From the NCBI RefSeq assembly GCF_011058315.1, contig NZ_CP049298.1, positions 124,001-188,000 on the forward strand: 64,000 nucleotides of DNA. Direction: 5' to 3'. The stretch is from Chryseobacterium sp. POL2. Its GTDB lineage: Bacteria; Bacteroidota; Bacteroidia; Flavobacteriales; Weeksellaceae. The translations under genes and the position numbers were made by a program. The notes beneath the pieces are model-generated. The model was not told the origin of the DNA. It made no database searches and was given only the letters and a program-made list of their open reading frames with translations. How positions within the stretch are numbered: the stretch's first letter is position 1; each line of letters begins with the position of its first letter. Below are positions 33,601 through 41,750 of the stretch, one piece after another.

Positions 33601-34513
33601 TATTGGGAGGAGCAATGTCGTAATCGCTAATTCTTTTTCCTGGACCGATATCAAAATTAATAAAGTAGTAAGAAAAATCTTCGTATAGATTGATAAAATT
33701 AGAACTTTTATCTTTTCTAGTTTCAGTTCTTTTATTATTGGTTTTTACATCTTGTGGGTTGTAAAGATTAAATCCATTAGGACCTTGTGCATAAAAAAGC
33801 ACATAGTCCTGATCATTCCATACGCCATCTTCTTCGCCCACAACTTGGATAGCATTTTCCTGAAGTGCTGCGTAACGCGCATCTGTATTGTTTTCTGGAA
33901 GCATTAATCCACCATTTCCGTAGACACGAAAGTTTTTCGGATTAATCCCAGAAACATTAATGCCATTATCTTGTAAGAATTTTTTAGAAATTTTGAATAC
34001 GCCAGATTTGTCCACTTTAATTTTATAAAAAGTACCGCTTTTCAAAGGGTTTTCTGTACTTCCCAAAGCATCCCCTTTTTTAAGAATCAGATTGTTGTTA
34101 GACAATTCGACATCTACAGACACCAAACGATAAATAGTATTAGCTTCTTTTTTAAAAGCAGGAATGTAGGCAGTGCCAATTTGAGCATTTTGTAGCTCAT
34201 TAAAACTATAGGAAGCTTCGTAATGATCTGTGTTTACCAATAAGTCCTGGTTAATATCGTACAAATCTTCGGGTTTGGCCTTTTCCCAATTAAAGTTTTT
34301 AACAACAATTTCCTTACCCTCATTCTTTTTTTCGACAACTAGTGTAACGCCACGAGAACCAATATCATAACCACTATTTTTAAAAAAAGGCATGTTTTGC
34401 TTATAGGTACCAAAATCGAAAGTTTTGCTTCCTTCCCATTGTATGTTGACTTTTTGTCCAAAAGCACCTAGCGAGATAACAGCAAATAATAAAGAGTAAA
34501 TATTCTTTTTCAT
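30626..34513 (-). CDS. porU: Type IX secretion sortase PorU
   Basis: Cell-surface gingipain-type (C25) sortase that cleaves type IX sorting domains and attaches cargo to a lipopolysaccharide-like anchor. The start chosen is ATG giving MKKNIYSLLFAV with a signal peptide ending GAFGQ (1295 residues); a TTG 5 codons earlier is unlikely. The catalytic pair is readable: His784 in YFGHGGINGWSQ and Cys822 in STITCEFTLWDDP. The C-terminus holds a FlgD-like module (WPNPFTNKTYVQFEHN, then GKLVRTL, WDGKDDFGDTVAKGTYIF) as in other PorU proteins. It is divergent from gldJ across 130 to 160 bases and upstream of porV. Confidence 0.97.
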   Translation of the reverse strand: MKKNIYSLLFAVISLGAFGQKVNIQWEGSKTFDFGTYKQNMPFFKNSGYDIGSRGVTLVVEKKNEGKEIVVKNFNWEKAKPEDLYDINQDLLVNTDHYEASYSFNELQNAQIGTAYIPAFKKEANTIYRLVSVDVELSNNNLILKKGDALGSTENPLKSGTFYKIKVDKSGVFKISKKFLQDNGINVSGINPKNFRVYGNGGLMLPENNTDARYAALQENAIQVVGEEDGVWNDQDYVLFYAQGPNGFNLYNPQDVKTNNKRTETRKDKSSNFINLYEDFSYYFINFDIGPGKRISDYDIAPPNNLITRYDDYQYINEEKFNLIKLGRLWVGDAFTTNKEVKFDLRTPLNANDNISYRTRVVSLNGERNQMEFSVNGKDIKNLNVSSKDLGLLVSNGNITDTPTSSITFSYKPNTANNPYGQFYWDYAEVKYKQDLTYNNAGQLPFRDYSIEEASNNLYGFSLSNIAGLEQVWDVSDITNVKRKNNRSGNSNVYNIGYIANNTYFNNEFVAFSSSAAYNPAFVGRIDQQNLSGLSNVDYLIITQPNMMNDAQRLANYHRTTNAMNVEVVDINKIYNEFSSGSKDITAVRDFVSKLNSPKGTLKYVFLLGDTSYDFKNRLANNTDVIPSYQSEESHDYANTYVTDDYFVMTSPQTVNDLGSMLPDIPIGRLPAANPGEAKLLIDKTLAYYNALPGQSSPFGEWRMKLDFVVDDDADNDSPFHNTMNTSLVSNFETGTTRSEYNVRKLYLDAFPAETSAGGQRYPQINQAISNDVGNSAFLLYFGHGGINGWSQERVLTSTEVQNFNNYTSLYSRFPLVSTITCEFTLWDDPATNSVGEQVIKLKSGGAANMITSSRAIAVVYGEQFTGNFTESIFKLNNDKFRTLGDSFLEAKRKQGNNINHLKVNYLGDPAMTLSRPQRLAKIDEIESPEPGKIRALDFVKVKGHVTKPDGTLDNSFNGRAVVNIYDKKLKKKTLNNDNNPKMLPILEYIEEGSPIVKASGQVVNGNYTIEFYVPKDINYDLGSGRILIYADNKSHDVFYNGSVTIGDINPNGINDTEPPKVNLYMNNINFANGGITDQNPMLLACVTDNIGINSTGSGIGHDITVLLDGEVINTKVLNDYFSAGEGNGCVNPSLADYQKGNVSYPFRNLKPGEHQLTFKVWDINNNSTTSTLNFVVKDESQQQLIINRPLNWPNPFTNKTYVQFEHNCDDILDVNVQIFTITGKLVRTLSNSITAEPFLEGYRTPRQAIEWDGKDDFGDTVAKGTYIFKIFAKSQNQDKCKGSATAVEKMVLLK

Positions 34514-34669
34514 TGAGTATGTATTCAATTTACAAAATAAACGAAAATTTCTAAAAAAAGATATATAACAATAAAACTTATTTATCCACGTTAGAAAAAA
34601 AGCATATCATTATTTGATTTATTAAAATATTTATTTTTTCTTTGTACTTTGTAAATGATTATATCAACT

Positions 34670-36262
34670 ATGAAACAAATTAAATTGTTTTCACTAGCTA
34701 TCGGCTCTGCTTTAGTACTTGCAAGTTGTGGCGGAGGTAATACGAAAAGTGGCGGTGGGACGAAACGTTTTACTAGTAAAACTGGTTGGAAACCAAACGA
34801 GAAGAATGGTTATTTCTTTTCGGGTAAACAACAAAAACAAAAAGGTTGGCCAGGCATGGTATATGTCGATGGAGGAACTTTTACAATGGGATTAGTGCAA
34901 GACGATGTCATGCATGATTGGAATAACACGCCCAGACGTATGCAGGTGAGCTCTTATTTCATTGGCGAAACCGAAATTACCAATTATGAATATCGAGAAT
35001 ATACGACATGGCTGAAATATGTATTTCCACCATCTGATCCTAATTTCAAAAATATTTATTCAGGCGCTTTACCTGATACTTTAGTATGGAATAATAAGTT
35101 ATCAAGAAATTCTTATTCAGAAACTTATTTCCGTAGTCCAGAGTTTGACTATTACCCAGTTGTCGGTGTTTCTTGGCTACAAGCGACAAAATATTGCGAT
35201 TGGTTAACCAACCGTGCCAACGAAAAAGCTTTAATGCAAAAAGGTATTCTTCCAAAAGATCTATACACCAACGAATCCAATTATCAAGGTGAAAGTACCT
35301 TCAACATGGATAAGTATAAATCCAATGATGCCGAGCTAGACGCTATTGTTGATAAAAATAAGTTACAAAAACAAACAGGTATTAAGACAACTAATACAAG
35401 ATTGTTAGCCGCTAACAAAGGTGGTACATCTGGTTTGGTTGAAAAATTCAGATTGCCTACAGAAGTAGAATGGGAATTCGCAGCTTTAGGTATGCAAAAG
35501 AACCGTAAATACAACAATTACCTAGGTAAAAATCCTGAAATTGATAAACTAAAAGGTAAGAAAGGACGTAACAGAGGTATGTATCTTGAAAACTTTAAGA
35601 TGGGTAAAGGTGATTACTCGGGTGTAGCAGGATGGAAAAATGATGGATCGCCAACCACTTCGGATGTTAAAAAGTATCAATCTAACGATTTAGGTATATT
35701 TGGGATGTATGGTAACGTTGCAGAATGGGTAGCAGATATCTATCGTCCACAGATTGATGAAGACTTTAATGATTTTAACTATTACAGAGGTAATGTTGTT
35801 TTAAAATCAGAGAAAAATGCAGACGGTACCTACAAAAAAGTTGGAAATGTAGAGATGAAATATGACACCATGGCCAACGGACAACTGGTATACAGAGGTC
35901 TTCCAGGTGAATATGAAAAACAAGTTGTTGCAGACGACAGAAATTATCGAGACGGCGATTATCAATCTTCTTTAGATATGTCTGGTGCTAATTCTGACAG
36001 TACATTCAATATGTATAATTCTGTAAGAAAAGGTTTCGTTGTTGACAAAAGCGGTAACGTTGTTCTTGAAAAACAGAAAAAACAAGTGACAACAGCTATC
36101 ACTAACGAAGTAAGAGTTGTTAAAGGTGGATCTTGGCTAGATTCTTCTTATTGGTTAGATCCAGGACACAGAAGATACAAAGATCAAGGAAGAACTTTTA
36201 GTTGGATTGGTTTCCGTGTTGCTCAAGATGCTAAAGATAGTGGAAAACGAAGCAAAAGATAA
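34670..36262 (+). CDS. gldJ: Gliding motility / type IX secretion lipoprotein GldJ
   Basis: Outer-membrane-associated lipoprotein needed for gliding and stability of other Gld proteins. The start chosen gives MKQIKLFSLAIGSALVLASC, a clean lipoprotein signal with the lipobox Cys; an ATG five codons earlier is possible. The body is a formylglycine-generating enzyme/SUMF1-type domain: MVYVDGGTFTMG, then YFIGETEITNYEY, FRLPTEVEWEFAA, GMYGNVAEWVAD and VVKGGSWLD. GldJ is not expected to be catalytic. It ends at a strong terminator. Its position beside porU is the usual arrangement in flavobacteria. Confidence 0.96.
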   Translation: MKQIKLFSLAIGSALVLASCGGGNTKSGGGTKRFTSKTGWKPNEKNGYFFSGKQQKQKGWPGMVYVDGGTFTMGLVQDDVMHDWNNTPRRMQVSSYFIGETEITNYEYREYTTWLKYVFPPSDPNFKNIYSGALPDTLVWNNKLSRNSYSETYFRSPEFDYYPVVGVSWLQATKYCDWLTNRANEKALMQKGILPKDLYTNESNYQGESTFNMDKYKSNDAELDAIVDKNKLQKQTGIKTTNTRLLAANKGGTSGLVEKFRLPTEVEWEFAALGMQKNRKYNNYLGKNPEIDKLKGKKGRNRGMYLENFKMGKGDYSGVAGWKNDGSPTTSDVKKYQSNDLGIFGMYGNVAEWVADIYRPQIDEDFNDFNYYRGNVVLKSEKNADGTYKKVGNVEMKYDTMANGQLVYRGLPGEYEKQVVADDRNYRDGDYQSSLDMSGANSDSTFNMYNSVRKGFVVDKSGNVVLEKQKKQVTTAITNEVRVVKGGSWLDSSYWLDPGHRRYKDQGRTFSWIGFRVAQDAKDSGKRSKR

Positions 36263-36272
36263 AAATTCATAT

Positions 36273-36301
36273 TAAGCAGTAGATTTTCTACTGCTTTTTT
36301 T
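36273..36301 (+). terminator. Intrinsic terminator after gldJ
   Basis: Stem AAGCAGTAGA/TCTACTGCTT with loop TTT and a T tract of seven. Confidence 0.92.
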
Positions 36302-36323
36302 ATGCTCCTATTTTTTTAAATCT

Positions 36324-36331
36324 TAATTTTG
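36324..36331 (+). promoter_or_regulatory. -7 box of murF, almost touching the start codon
   Basis: TAATTTTG is a perfect TAnnTTTG match ending four bases before the murF ATG, so the transcript would be leaderless or nearly so. Confidence 0.55.
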
Positions 36332-36335
36332 AAGC

Positions 36336-37607
36336 ATGAATATCGAATCTTTCTACAACTTATATAAAAAAGCTAACAACTGTATCATAGACAGTCGAAA
36401 GCTTCAAAATAACGACATCTTTTTTGCATTTTCTGGTGAAAGTTATAACGCAGCAGAAAAAGCCGAAGAAGCTATTGCAAATGGCGCTTTAGCAGTTATT
36501 GTTGAGGATATTACTTTTAGTAATCCAGGACGTAATATTTTTTATGTTGAATCGACTTTAAAGTTCTTGCAAGACTTAGCGATTTATCATCGTAGTCAAT
36601 TAAAAATCCCGATAATAGGATTAACGGGTAGCAATGGTAAAACCACGACGAAAGAAATGATCAGCACAGTTCTCTCAAAGAAGTTCTACGTACAAAATAC
36701 CTTTGGAAATCTTAACAATCATATTGGGGTGCCTTTAACAATTCTATCGATTAAACCTGAACACGAAATTGCAGTTGTCGAAATGGGGGCCAATCATCAA
36801 AAAGAAATAGAATCTCTTTGTAAAATCGCAAAACCCAATATAGGATACATCACTAATTTTGGAAAAGCACATCTCGAAGGTTTTGGCGGTTTCGAAGGTG
36901 TTATCAAAGGAAAGTCTGAACTTTATTATTATCTCAAATCCTATGAACAATGCATTTTGGTTAACGAAGCAGATGCGATACAGTTGGAGAAAACTAAAGA
37001 TTATGTCAACAAAATAAGTTTTGGAAAATCAACTTCCGATTTCGTTTATGATGTTTTTGCTAAAGAGCATTTTGTAGGACTCATTTATCAAAACGAAAAA
37101 TTATTATCCAACTTAACAGGTCAATATAATTTTACTAATTTGTCGGCGGCAGTTAGTTTGGGCTTACATTTTAAAATTGAATTCAAAGACATTAAAGAAG
37201 CTATAGAAAATTATTTTCCGAGCAATATGCGTTCGCAAGTTCAGAAAAAAGGTGACAAAACGCTGGTTTTAGATACTTACAATGCCAATCCGAGCAGTAT
37301 GTCGGCGTCTTTGGATAATTTTAAAGAATTTGAAGGTTCAAAAACGATTATCATCGGCGATATGCTCGAACTTGGTAACGAGAGCGAAGCTGAACATCAA
37401 TCTATTTATGAAAAAGCATCCCAGCTTAGTTTTGATCAAATAATTACTGTCGGAAAAGAATTTAAAAAAGTAAATCACCATGATTTAGCTTTTGAAAATA
37501 CATCAGCATTAATCGATTATCTTAAAGAAAATCCTATTATCACACAGAATATTTTACTAAAAGCATCGCGTGGAATTGCTCTAGAACAAGCAATAGAATG
37601 TTTATGA
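36336..37607 (+). CDS. murF: UDP-N-acetylmuramoyl-tripeptide--D-alanyl-D-alanine ligase
   Basis: Adds D-Ala-D-Ala to the UDP-MurNAc-tripeptide, the last cytoplasmic step of peptidoglycan precursor synthesis. The 423-residue enzyme has the N-terminal UDP-binding domain with DSRKLQNNDIFFAFSGE, the central ATPase P-loop GLTGSNGKTTTKEM, the metal-site segment EMGANHQKEI, and the C-terminal domain with LDTYNANPSSM and GDMLELG. Length and motifs are normal. Its stop codon overlaps the convergent NUDIX gene by six bases. Confidence 0.97.
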   Translation: MNIESFYNLYKKANNCIIDSRKLQNNDIFFAFSGESYNAAEKAEEAIANGALAVIVEDITFSNPGRNIFYVESTLKFLQDLAIYHRSQLKIPIIGLTGSNGKTTTKEMISTVLSKKFYVQNTFGNLNNHIGVPLTILSIKPEHEIAVVEMGANHQKEIESLCKIAKPNIGYITNFGKAHLEGFGGFEGVIKGKSELYYYLKSYEQCILVNEADAIQLEKTKDYVNKISFGKSTSDFVYDVFAKEHFVGLIYQNEKLLSNLTGQYNFTNLSAAVSLGLHFKIEFKDIKEAIENYFPSNMRSQVQKKGDKTLVLDTYNANPSSMSASLDNFKEFEGSKTIIIGDMLELGNESEAEHQSIYEKASQLSFDQIITVGKEFKKVNHHDLAFENTSALIDYLKENPIITQNILLKASRGIALEQAIECL

Positions 37608-38213
37608 AATATCGTGATTAGATAAAAAATCTTCGAGGACTAAAAGAATATTATTAAAAGTGGACTTTTCGACATCTTGTTGGATTTCCACTTTATTTTT
37701 CCATTCTACTTTGGTGATGCCTTCTTCTACTTGCGGAATTGGCGTTTTTGCATCGCTATAAGACATGTGGTACCAATAGGTTTTTTTAAGGACAGGCTGG
37801 GATTTTATATGATACATGTGATAAGTGGTGCTGATAAAGTCCAAAAGTTGCAAATTGCTCAAGCCACATTCTTCTTCAACTTCTCGCAAAGCCGCATCAT
37901 CACGAGATTCACCAGATTCTATTTTCCCCTTTGGAAGATCCCATTTTCCGAGTCGGTAGATGAACAATATTTTGTTTTCAGGATTAATGACAATGCCGCC
38001 TGCCGCTTCGATAACCTGATAATGATTTTGAAATTTTGACCACAATTCTTCCACATCGTTGTGGTAGATCGCTACATCTTTGGTCGATGTATTCTGCAAA
38101 AGATCCATCGCAATATCGAATTGTAAATCCTGTTCAAAAGCTATGTTTCGCTCAACGATTTCAGGCTTTTCACTAAGGATTAATTTTTTTTCATTGATAA
38201 AAACTTTATACAT
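37602..38213 (-). CDS. NUDIX hydrolase
   Basis: A 203-residue protein with a complete Nudix box (GKIESGESRDDAALREVEEECGL, with the conserved G, E, R-E and E-E-x-G spacing) near residues 108-130. It hydrolyses nucleoside diphosphate-linked compounds; the exact substrate cannot be inferred. The N-terminal 80 residues form an extra domain seen in flavobacterial relatives (FINEKKLILSEKPEI). The gene ends within the 3' end of murF. TATTTTTG lies upstream on its strand. In many flavobacteria I recall that pyrE lies between this NUDIX gene and the SRPBCC gene, but here it is absent. Confidence 0.9.
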   Translation of the reverse strand: MYKVFINEKKLILSEKPEIVERNIAFEQDLQFDIAMDLLQNTSTKDVAIYHNDVEELWSKFQNHYQVIEAAGGIVINPENKILFIYRLGKWDLPKGKIESGESRDDAALREVEEECGLSNLQLLDFISTTYHMYHIKSQPVLKKTYWYHMSYSDAKTPIPQVEEGITKVEWKNKVEIQQDVEKSTFNNILLVLEDFLSNHDIS

Positions 38214-38238
38214 TTGCGTAGCTTATTAATTATAATTA

Positions 38239-38246
38239 CAAAAATA
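38239..38246 (-). promoter_or_regulatory. -7 box upstream of the NUDIX gene
   Basis: The minus strand reads TATTTTTG, an exact TAnnTTTG match 25 bases before the NUDIX start, inside the 38-base spacer shared with the divergent SRPBCC gene. Confidence 0.45.
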
Positions 38247-38251
38247 GAAAA

Positions 38252-38638
38252 ATGAATCTAGAAGGACGAAAAATTATCGTAAATAAATCGGTTAAAGATT
38301 TAACAGAAATGCTGAAAAATGCTGAAGATTATAAAGCTTTGATGCCAGATAGTCTGCAAAATTTTGAAGCAAGAGAAGGTGGTTTCAAATTTGGATTGAA
38401 AGGAATGCCTGAGATTGCGCTTAAGATTCAGGAAGTTACAGAGCAAAAAGTGGTGTTGGCTTCTGCAAGTTCTAGTCTGGATTTTTCTTTGACAGGTAAT
38501 ATGTCACCAATTAGCGATAATCAGACAGAAGTCCAGCTATTGTTTGATGGGAAATTCAATCCGTTTATCAAGATGATGGTGGAGAAACCATTGAAAAACT
38601 TTATCGATGCTTTGACTGATAAAATCGAGCAACTTTAA
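38252..38638 (+). CDS. SRPBCC superfamily protein
   Basis: A 128-residue START/Bet v1-like (SRPBCC) fold protein. It opens NLEGRKIIVNKSVKDLTEML, as in the coenzyme-Q-binding/polyketide-cyclase-like members, has the characteristic ASSSLDFSLTGNMSPI strand pair, and ends with a long helix (MMVEKPLKNFIDALTDKI). These proteins bind a hydrophobic ligand in a cavity; the ligand is unknown. No catalytic residues are evident. It overlaps the convergent anmK by four bases. Confidence 0.75.
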   Translation: MNLEGRKIIVNKSVKDLTEMLKNAEDYKALMPDSLQNFEAREGGFKFGLKGMPEIALKIQEVTEQKVVLASASSSLDFSLTGNMSPISDNQTEVQLLFDGKFNPFIKMMVEKPLKNFIDALTDKIEQL

Positions 38639-39696
38639 TATTTTAGAAAAATTCCTGATGAATGATCGTGTCCACTGCCTGTTACAGATGACAAAACGTT
38701 AACGTGATTATTCATTTTCAGGACAGCCATAAAAGCAAAAATCAAAGCCTCTTTGTAATCGATAATTTCTTTTGAAGGAATCTCGATTTGGGTTTTGGTT
38801 TTTGTTTTAATTTTTTTAATTAAATAATCGTTGTGCGTTCCACCGCCTGTAAATAGGGCGTTTTTAATATTATTCTCAGTTAGATTTTTAGCGATTTGTT
38901 CGGCAGAATGTTCTGTAAAAGTTGCCAAAATATCGATATCTGAATAGCCTTTTAATAAAGGAAAAATTTCAGTTTCTACCCATTCGTAACCCAAAGATTT
39001 AGGCGCATTTTTCTTATAAAATCCAAGTTGATTTAATGCTTGTAAAAGTTCAGGAATAATTTGTCCTTGTTTTGCTAAAAATCCGTCTTTATCGAAATTA
39101 TAAGCTTGTTTCTGTGCAAAATAATTAAGAACAATATTGACAGGGCAAATGTCGTAACCGATTCTTTTATCTTCTTTTTTAAATGAAATATTAGAAAATC
39201 CTCCTAGATTAATACAAGCTTCGAAGTCTGAAAATAACAATTGATCGCCAATCGGGACCAACGGTGCGCCATTGCCACCCAAAAGCACATCTTGCATTCT
39301 GAAATCGTAAACGATATTCTTTTTCGTCAACAATTGCAAAGCGCGTCCGTCGCCTATCTGAACTGTGAAATTTTTTTGAGGTTGGTGGTAAACCGTATGT
39401 CCGTGAGAACCTATGATATCTAGGTTTTCGATATTATGATTTGAGATAAAAGCTTTGGTCAACTCACCAAGTAAAAACCCGTAATCTGAGTTAAGCTGGA
39501 ACAAGTCTGGTGCATTGAGTTCGTTGGCTTTTCGAAGTTGATTTTCCCACGTTTCAGAATAAGAAATCGTCTCGGCTTGTAGAATTTCAAAAGACCAATG
39601 TTCATCAGTTTTCCAGAATTTTGAATAACAAATATCCAAGCCATCTAGGCTGGTTCCGGACATTAATCCAATTGCGAAATAATGTTTTGTAGCCAT
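38635..39696 (-). CDS. anmK: Anhydro-N-acetylmuramic acid kinase
   Basis: Cleaves and phosphorylates 1,6-anhydro-MurNAc from peptidoglycan recycling to MurNAc-6-phosphate. The 353-residue actin-fold kinase shows the family opening YFAIGLMSGTSLDGLDIC, the nucleotide/metal region GSHGHTVYHQP, and NLGGFSNISF in the middle. FTGGGTHNDYLI lies toward the C-terminus, which also has the typical KEALIFAFMAVLKM stretch. It shares its first base with the stop codon of lptC, which suggests translational coupling in an OM protein-lptC-anmK operon. Confidence 0.95.
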   Translation of the reverse strand: MATKHYFAIGLMSGTSLDGLDICYSKFWKTDEHWSFEILQAETISYSETWENQLRKANELNAPDLFQLNSDYGFLLGELTKAFISNHNIENLDIIGSHGHTVYHQPQKNFTVQIGDGRALQLLTKKNIVYDFRMQDVLLGGNGAPLVPIGDQLLFSDFEACINLGGFSNISFKKEDKRIGYDICPVNIVLNYFAQKQAYNFDKDGFLAKQGQIIPELLQALNQLGFYKKNAPKSLGYEWVETEIFPLLKGYSDIDILATFTEHSAEQIAKNLTENNIKNALFTGGGTHNDYLIKKIKTKTKTQIEIPSKEIIDYKEALIFAFMAVLKMNNHVNVLSSVTGSGHDHSSGIFLKY

Positions 39697-40298
39697 TATA
39701 AGCCAGTTTTTGGTAATCCTTTGGTGTTGAATTGTCCAGAGTTGTTGTAGAATGTGTATTCTGTAAAATCGTCTTTTGCCACCATACCGTTAGCACCAAC
39801 CAAAACATTGCCATCTTGATCGGATACAAAAACAGTGTCTTTGGTGTACATTTTTCTATTTTTTTTGTCCCAATTAATAGTTTCTGTTACGAAAGTTCGG
39901 CCTTCGTTGGTGACAATTTTTACGCGACCTTTTGCAAAATAGAAATCTTTCTTTTCGTCGTATCTTGCATATTTGGCCCAAATTTTTCCAGGAACTTTTG
40001 GATTTTTTTTGTCAAAATATTCGAGGTAAATTCCTTTTTTGGCTTCTACGTAAGGCGAGTCAATCAGTTCGTATTTTTCGAGTAAAGCTGCATCGAATTT
40101 TACTTTGACTTTTCCAGAATCTCTTTGGACAATTTTCGCATTGTAAATCACTTGCGAAGGGAAATTGGTTTTTTTGTCTTGTTTTTTTTTCGTGATGTCT
40201 TCCTCACATGATTGCAAAACAAAAAGCATTAAGAAACTAAAAAAAATCTTGTTTCTTAATGCTGTATATTGTGATATTTTACTAATTCTAAAAATCAT
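39696..40298 (-). CDS. lptC: LPS export system lipoprotein-like periplasmic protein LptC
   Basis: A 200-residue protein with an N-terminal hydrophobic segment ending FVLQSCEED, so it may be lipid-modified or membrane-anchored. The remainder is the LptC beta-jellyroll: strands around FPSQVIYNAKIVQRDSGKVK, ARYDEKKDFYFAKGRVKIVT, and NRKMYTKDTVFVSD. LptC bridges LptB2FG and LptA in lipopolysaccharide transport. It is positioned between an OM protein gene (18 bases upstream) and anmK, with which it overlaps by one base. The call rests on fold-like pattern and the flavobacterial context, so it is good rather than certain. Confidence 0.85.
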   Translation of the reverse strand: MIFRISKISQYTALRNKIFFSFLMLFVLQSCEEDITKKKQDKKTNFPSQVIYNAKIVQRDSGKVKVKFDAALLEKYELIDSPYVEAKKGIYLEYFDKKNPKVPGKIWAKYARYDEKKDFYFAKGRVKIVTNEGRTFVTETINWDKKNRKMYTKDTVFVSDQDGNVLVGANGMVAKDDFTEYTFYNNSGQFNTKGLPKTGL

Positions 40299-40316
40299 TA
40301 GTAACTATCTTTAATA

Positions 40317-41591
40317 TTAGTTGTAAAGTCTTCTTCCGAACCATTTATCAGCAAAGTTAATACCTATCTTAAAGTTGATAAAATTCTGCTGAATAAGGTT
40401 GTTTTCCAAAGTTCCTCTGCGTCCTAGTTCTAAGCCAAGGTCAATGCTGTTCATTCTCGTTACACTACTTTTTTGGAAAGGTAATGTTACACCACCTGTG
40501 ATAGCATATTTGTTGATGTCTTTTCCACCAATATTGAGCGCTCCTTTTTCATAATAAACACCATAACGGTAGATGACACGAGAAAAATAGTTTCTGAAGT
40601 TGTTGTAGTTAGGAACAATCCAGCCTCCTGCAGAAATTTTGTAAGAACTATTATATTTAAGCGTTTGTCCTAAGAAATTAAAGTTTTCGCCATTTTTATA
40701 ATCCAACTGTGTTCCTACAAACCATTTGGTTTCATGACCGTAACCTAGACCCAATGAGAACTCTTGAGGTAAGAATTTTTTATCTCGGCTTTCTTTTTCA
40801 TCAATGATGGTTTCGTAACCTTTAACATCACCAATACCTTTGAAATAAGTACTGTTGGTGTATACGCTTTCCATTTGACCAGTCGTTCCGAAAGTGTAAG
40901 TTGCTCCTAGTGTTAATTTATAATCGTTGATGAATTTTTTCTGATAGGTTGTACCTAGTGTAAAATTGAAAGAATTGATTTTGTTGCTGTTAGAATAACC
41001 GCTTATCAATTCGGCGTCAGAGAAAGTAACTTCTTCGATGTCGTACAATTTTCCAAAGTAATAATTGGTTCTCAAACCTAATGCAAAACTTGGCGTAATT
41101 TGATAGCCTAAAGCCGCTTGGATTGTGTTAAGCGTACCTTTGCCATTGTATTTATGGCCTTCGATATTGCCTTCAGAAGTCGTTAAAGTTCTTAGAATCT
41201 CGTATTGTTTAGAACTATATGGCTGGAAGCCCAATCCGAATTTTACTTTCTTGCTGAGAGGCATTGCAATGGCAATATTCGACAGATAATTAGAATGTTT
41301 GGTAACATTCGTATTGTTATAATCTGTTTTATAAAAGTTATTTTCGTTGGTACCTTCAACTTTAATAGTTGCCAATTCTAGGTTGGTATTAGCTGCTGGG
41401 TTTTTAAAATTGAAATTATTATTGAAATCCCAAATGTAAGCAGTAGAAACACCTCCCATAGAACTTACATCTACTGTGTTGTCATATTTTATATCACCAA
41501 TTCCGTAGGCTGCATATGGAGAATTACCAATACTTTGGGCATGTAGGTAAAATCCCGCTGTAAGTAATGATGCGACAAAAGTCTTTTTCAT
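40317..41591 (-). CDS. Outer-membrane beta-barrel protein (OmpP1/FadL-like)
   Basis: A 424-residue exported protein whose signal peptide (FVASLLTAGFYLHAQ) precedes a mature start IGNSPYAAYGIGDI, reminiscent of PorV/PorQ-type barrels. The rest consists of regular amphipathic strands (IAMPLSKKVKFGLGFQPYS, FALGLRTNYYFG, LSLGLGYGHETKW-like, FINFKIGINFADKWF) and ends in an aromatic-rich strand. It heads the operon with lptC and anmK, suggesting a link to outer-membrane assembly, but its substrate is unknown. Being followed by lptC within 18 bases is the most informative context. Confidence 0.8.
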   Translation of the reverse strand: MKKTFVASLLTAGFYLHAQSIGNSPYAAYGIGDIKYDNTVDVSSMGGVSTAYIWDFNNNFNFKNPAANTNLELATIKVEGTNENNFYKTDYNNTNVTKHSNYLSNIAIAMPLSKKVKFGLGFQPYSSKQYEILRTLTTSEGNIEGHKYNGKGTLNTIQAALGYQITPSFALGLRTNYYFGKLYDIEEVTFSDAELISGYSNSNKINSFNFTLGTTYQKKFINDYKLTLGATYTFGTTGQMESVYTNSTYFKGIGDVKGYETIIDEKESRDKKFLPQEFSLGLGYGHETKWFVGTQLDYKNGENFNFLGQTLKYNSSYKISAGGWIVPNYNNFRNYFSRVIYRYGVYYEKGALNIGGKDINKYAITGGVTLPFQKSSVTRMNSIDLGLELGRRGTLENNLIQQNFINFKIGINFADKWFGRRLYN

Positions 41592-41737
41592 TCGTTGTTA
41601 TTATCAAAGCGCAAATATCTTAATTAATAATGAATCTCAAAAATTTATTTGGCGTTAAAGTTTGTTAAGTGCTTTGGGATTAATTTCATTCTTGCTATTT
41701 AGCCTTCTCAAATGACCTAAAGCTAGAACTTATTTTT

Positions 41738-41745
41738 TATATTTG
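41738..41745 (+). promoter_or_regulatory. -7 box of holB, five bases before the start
   Basis: TATATTTG is an exact TAnnTTTG match immediately upstream of the ATG, implying a leaderless transcript. Confidence 0.5.
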
Positions 41746-41750
41746 TTGGC

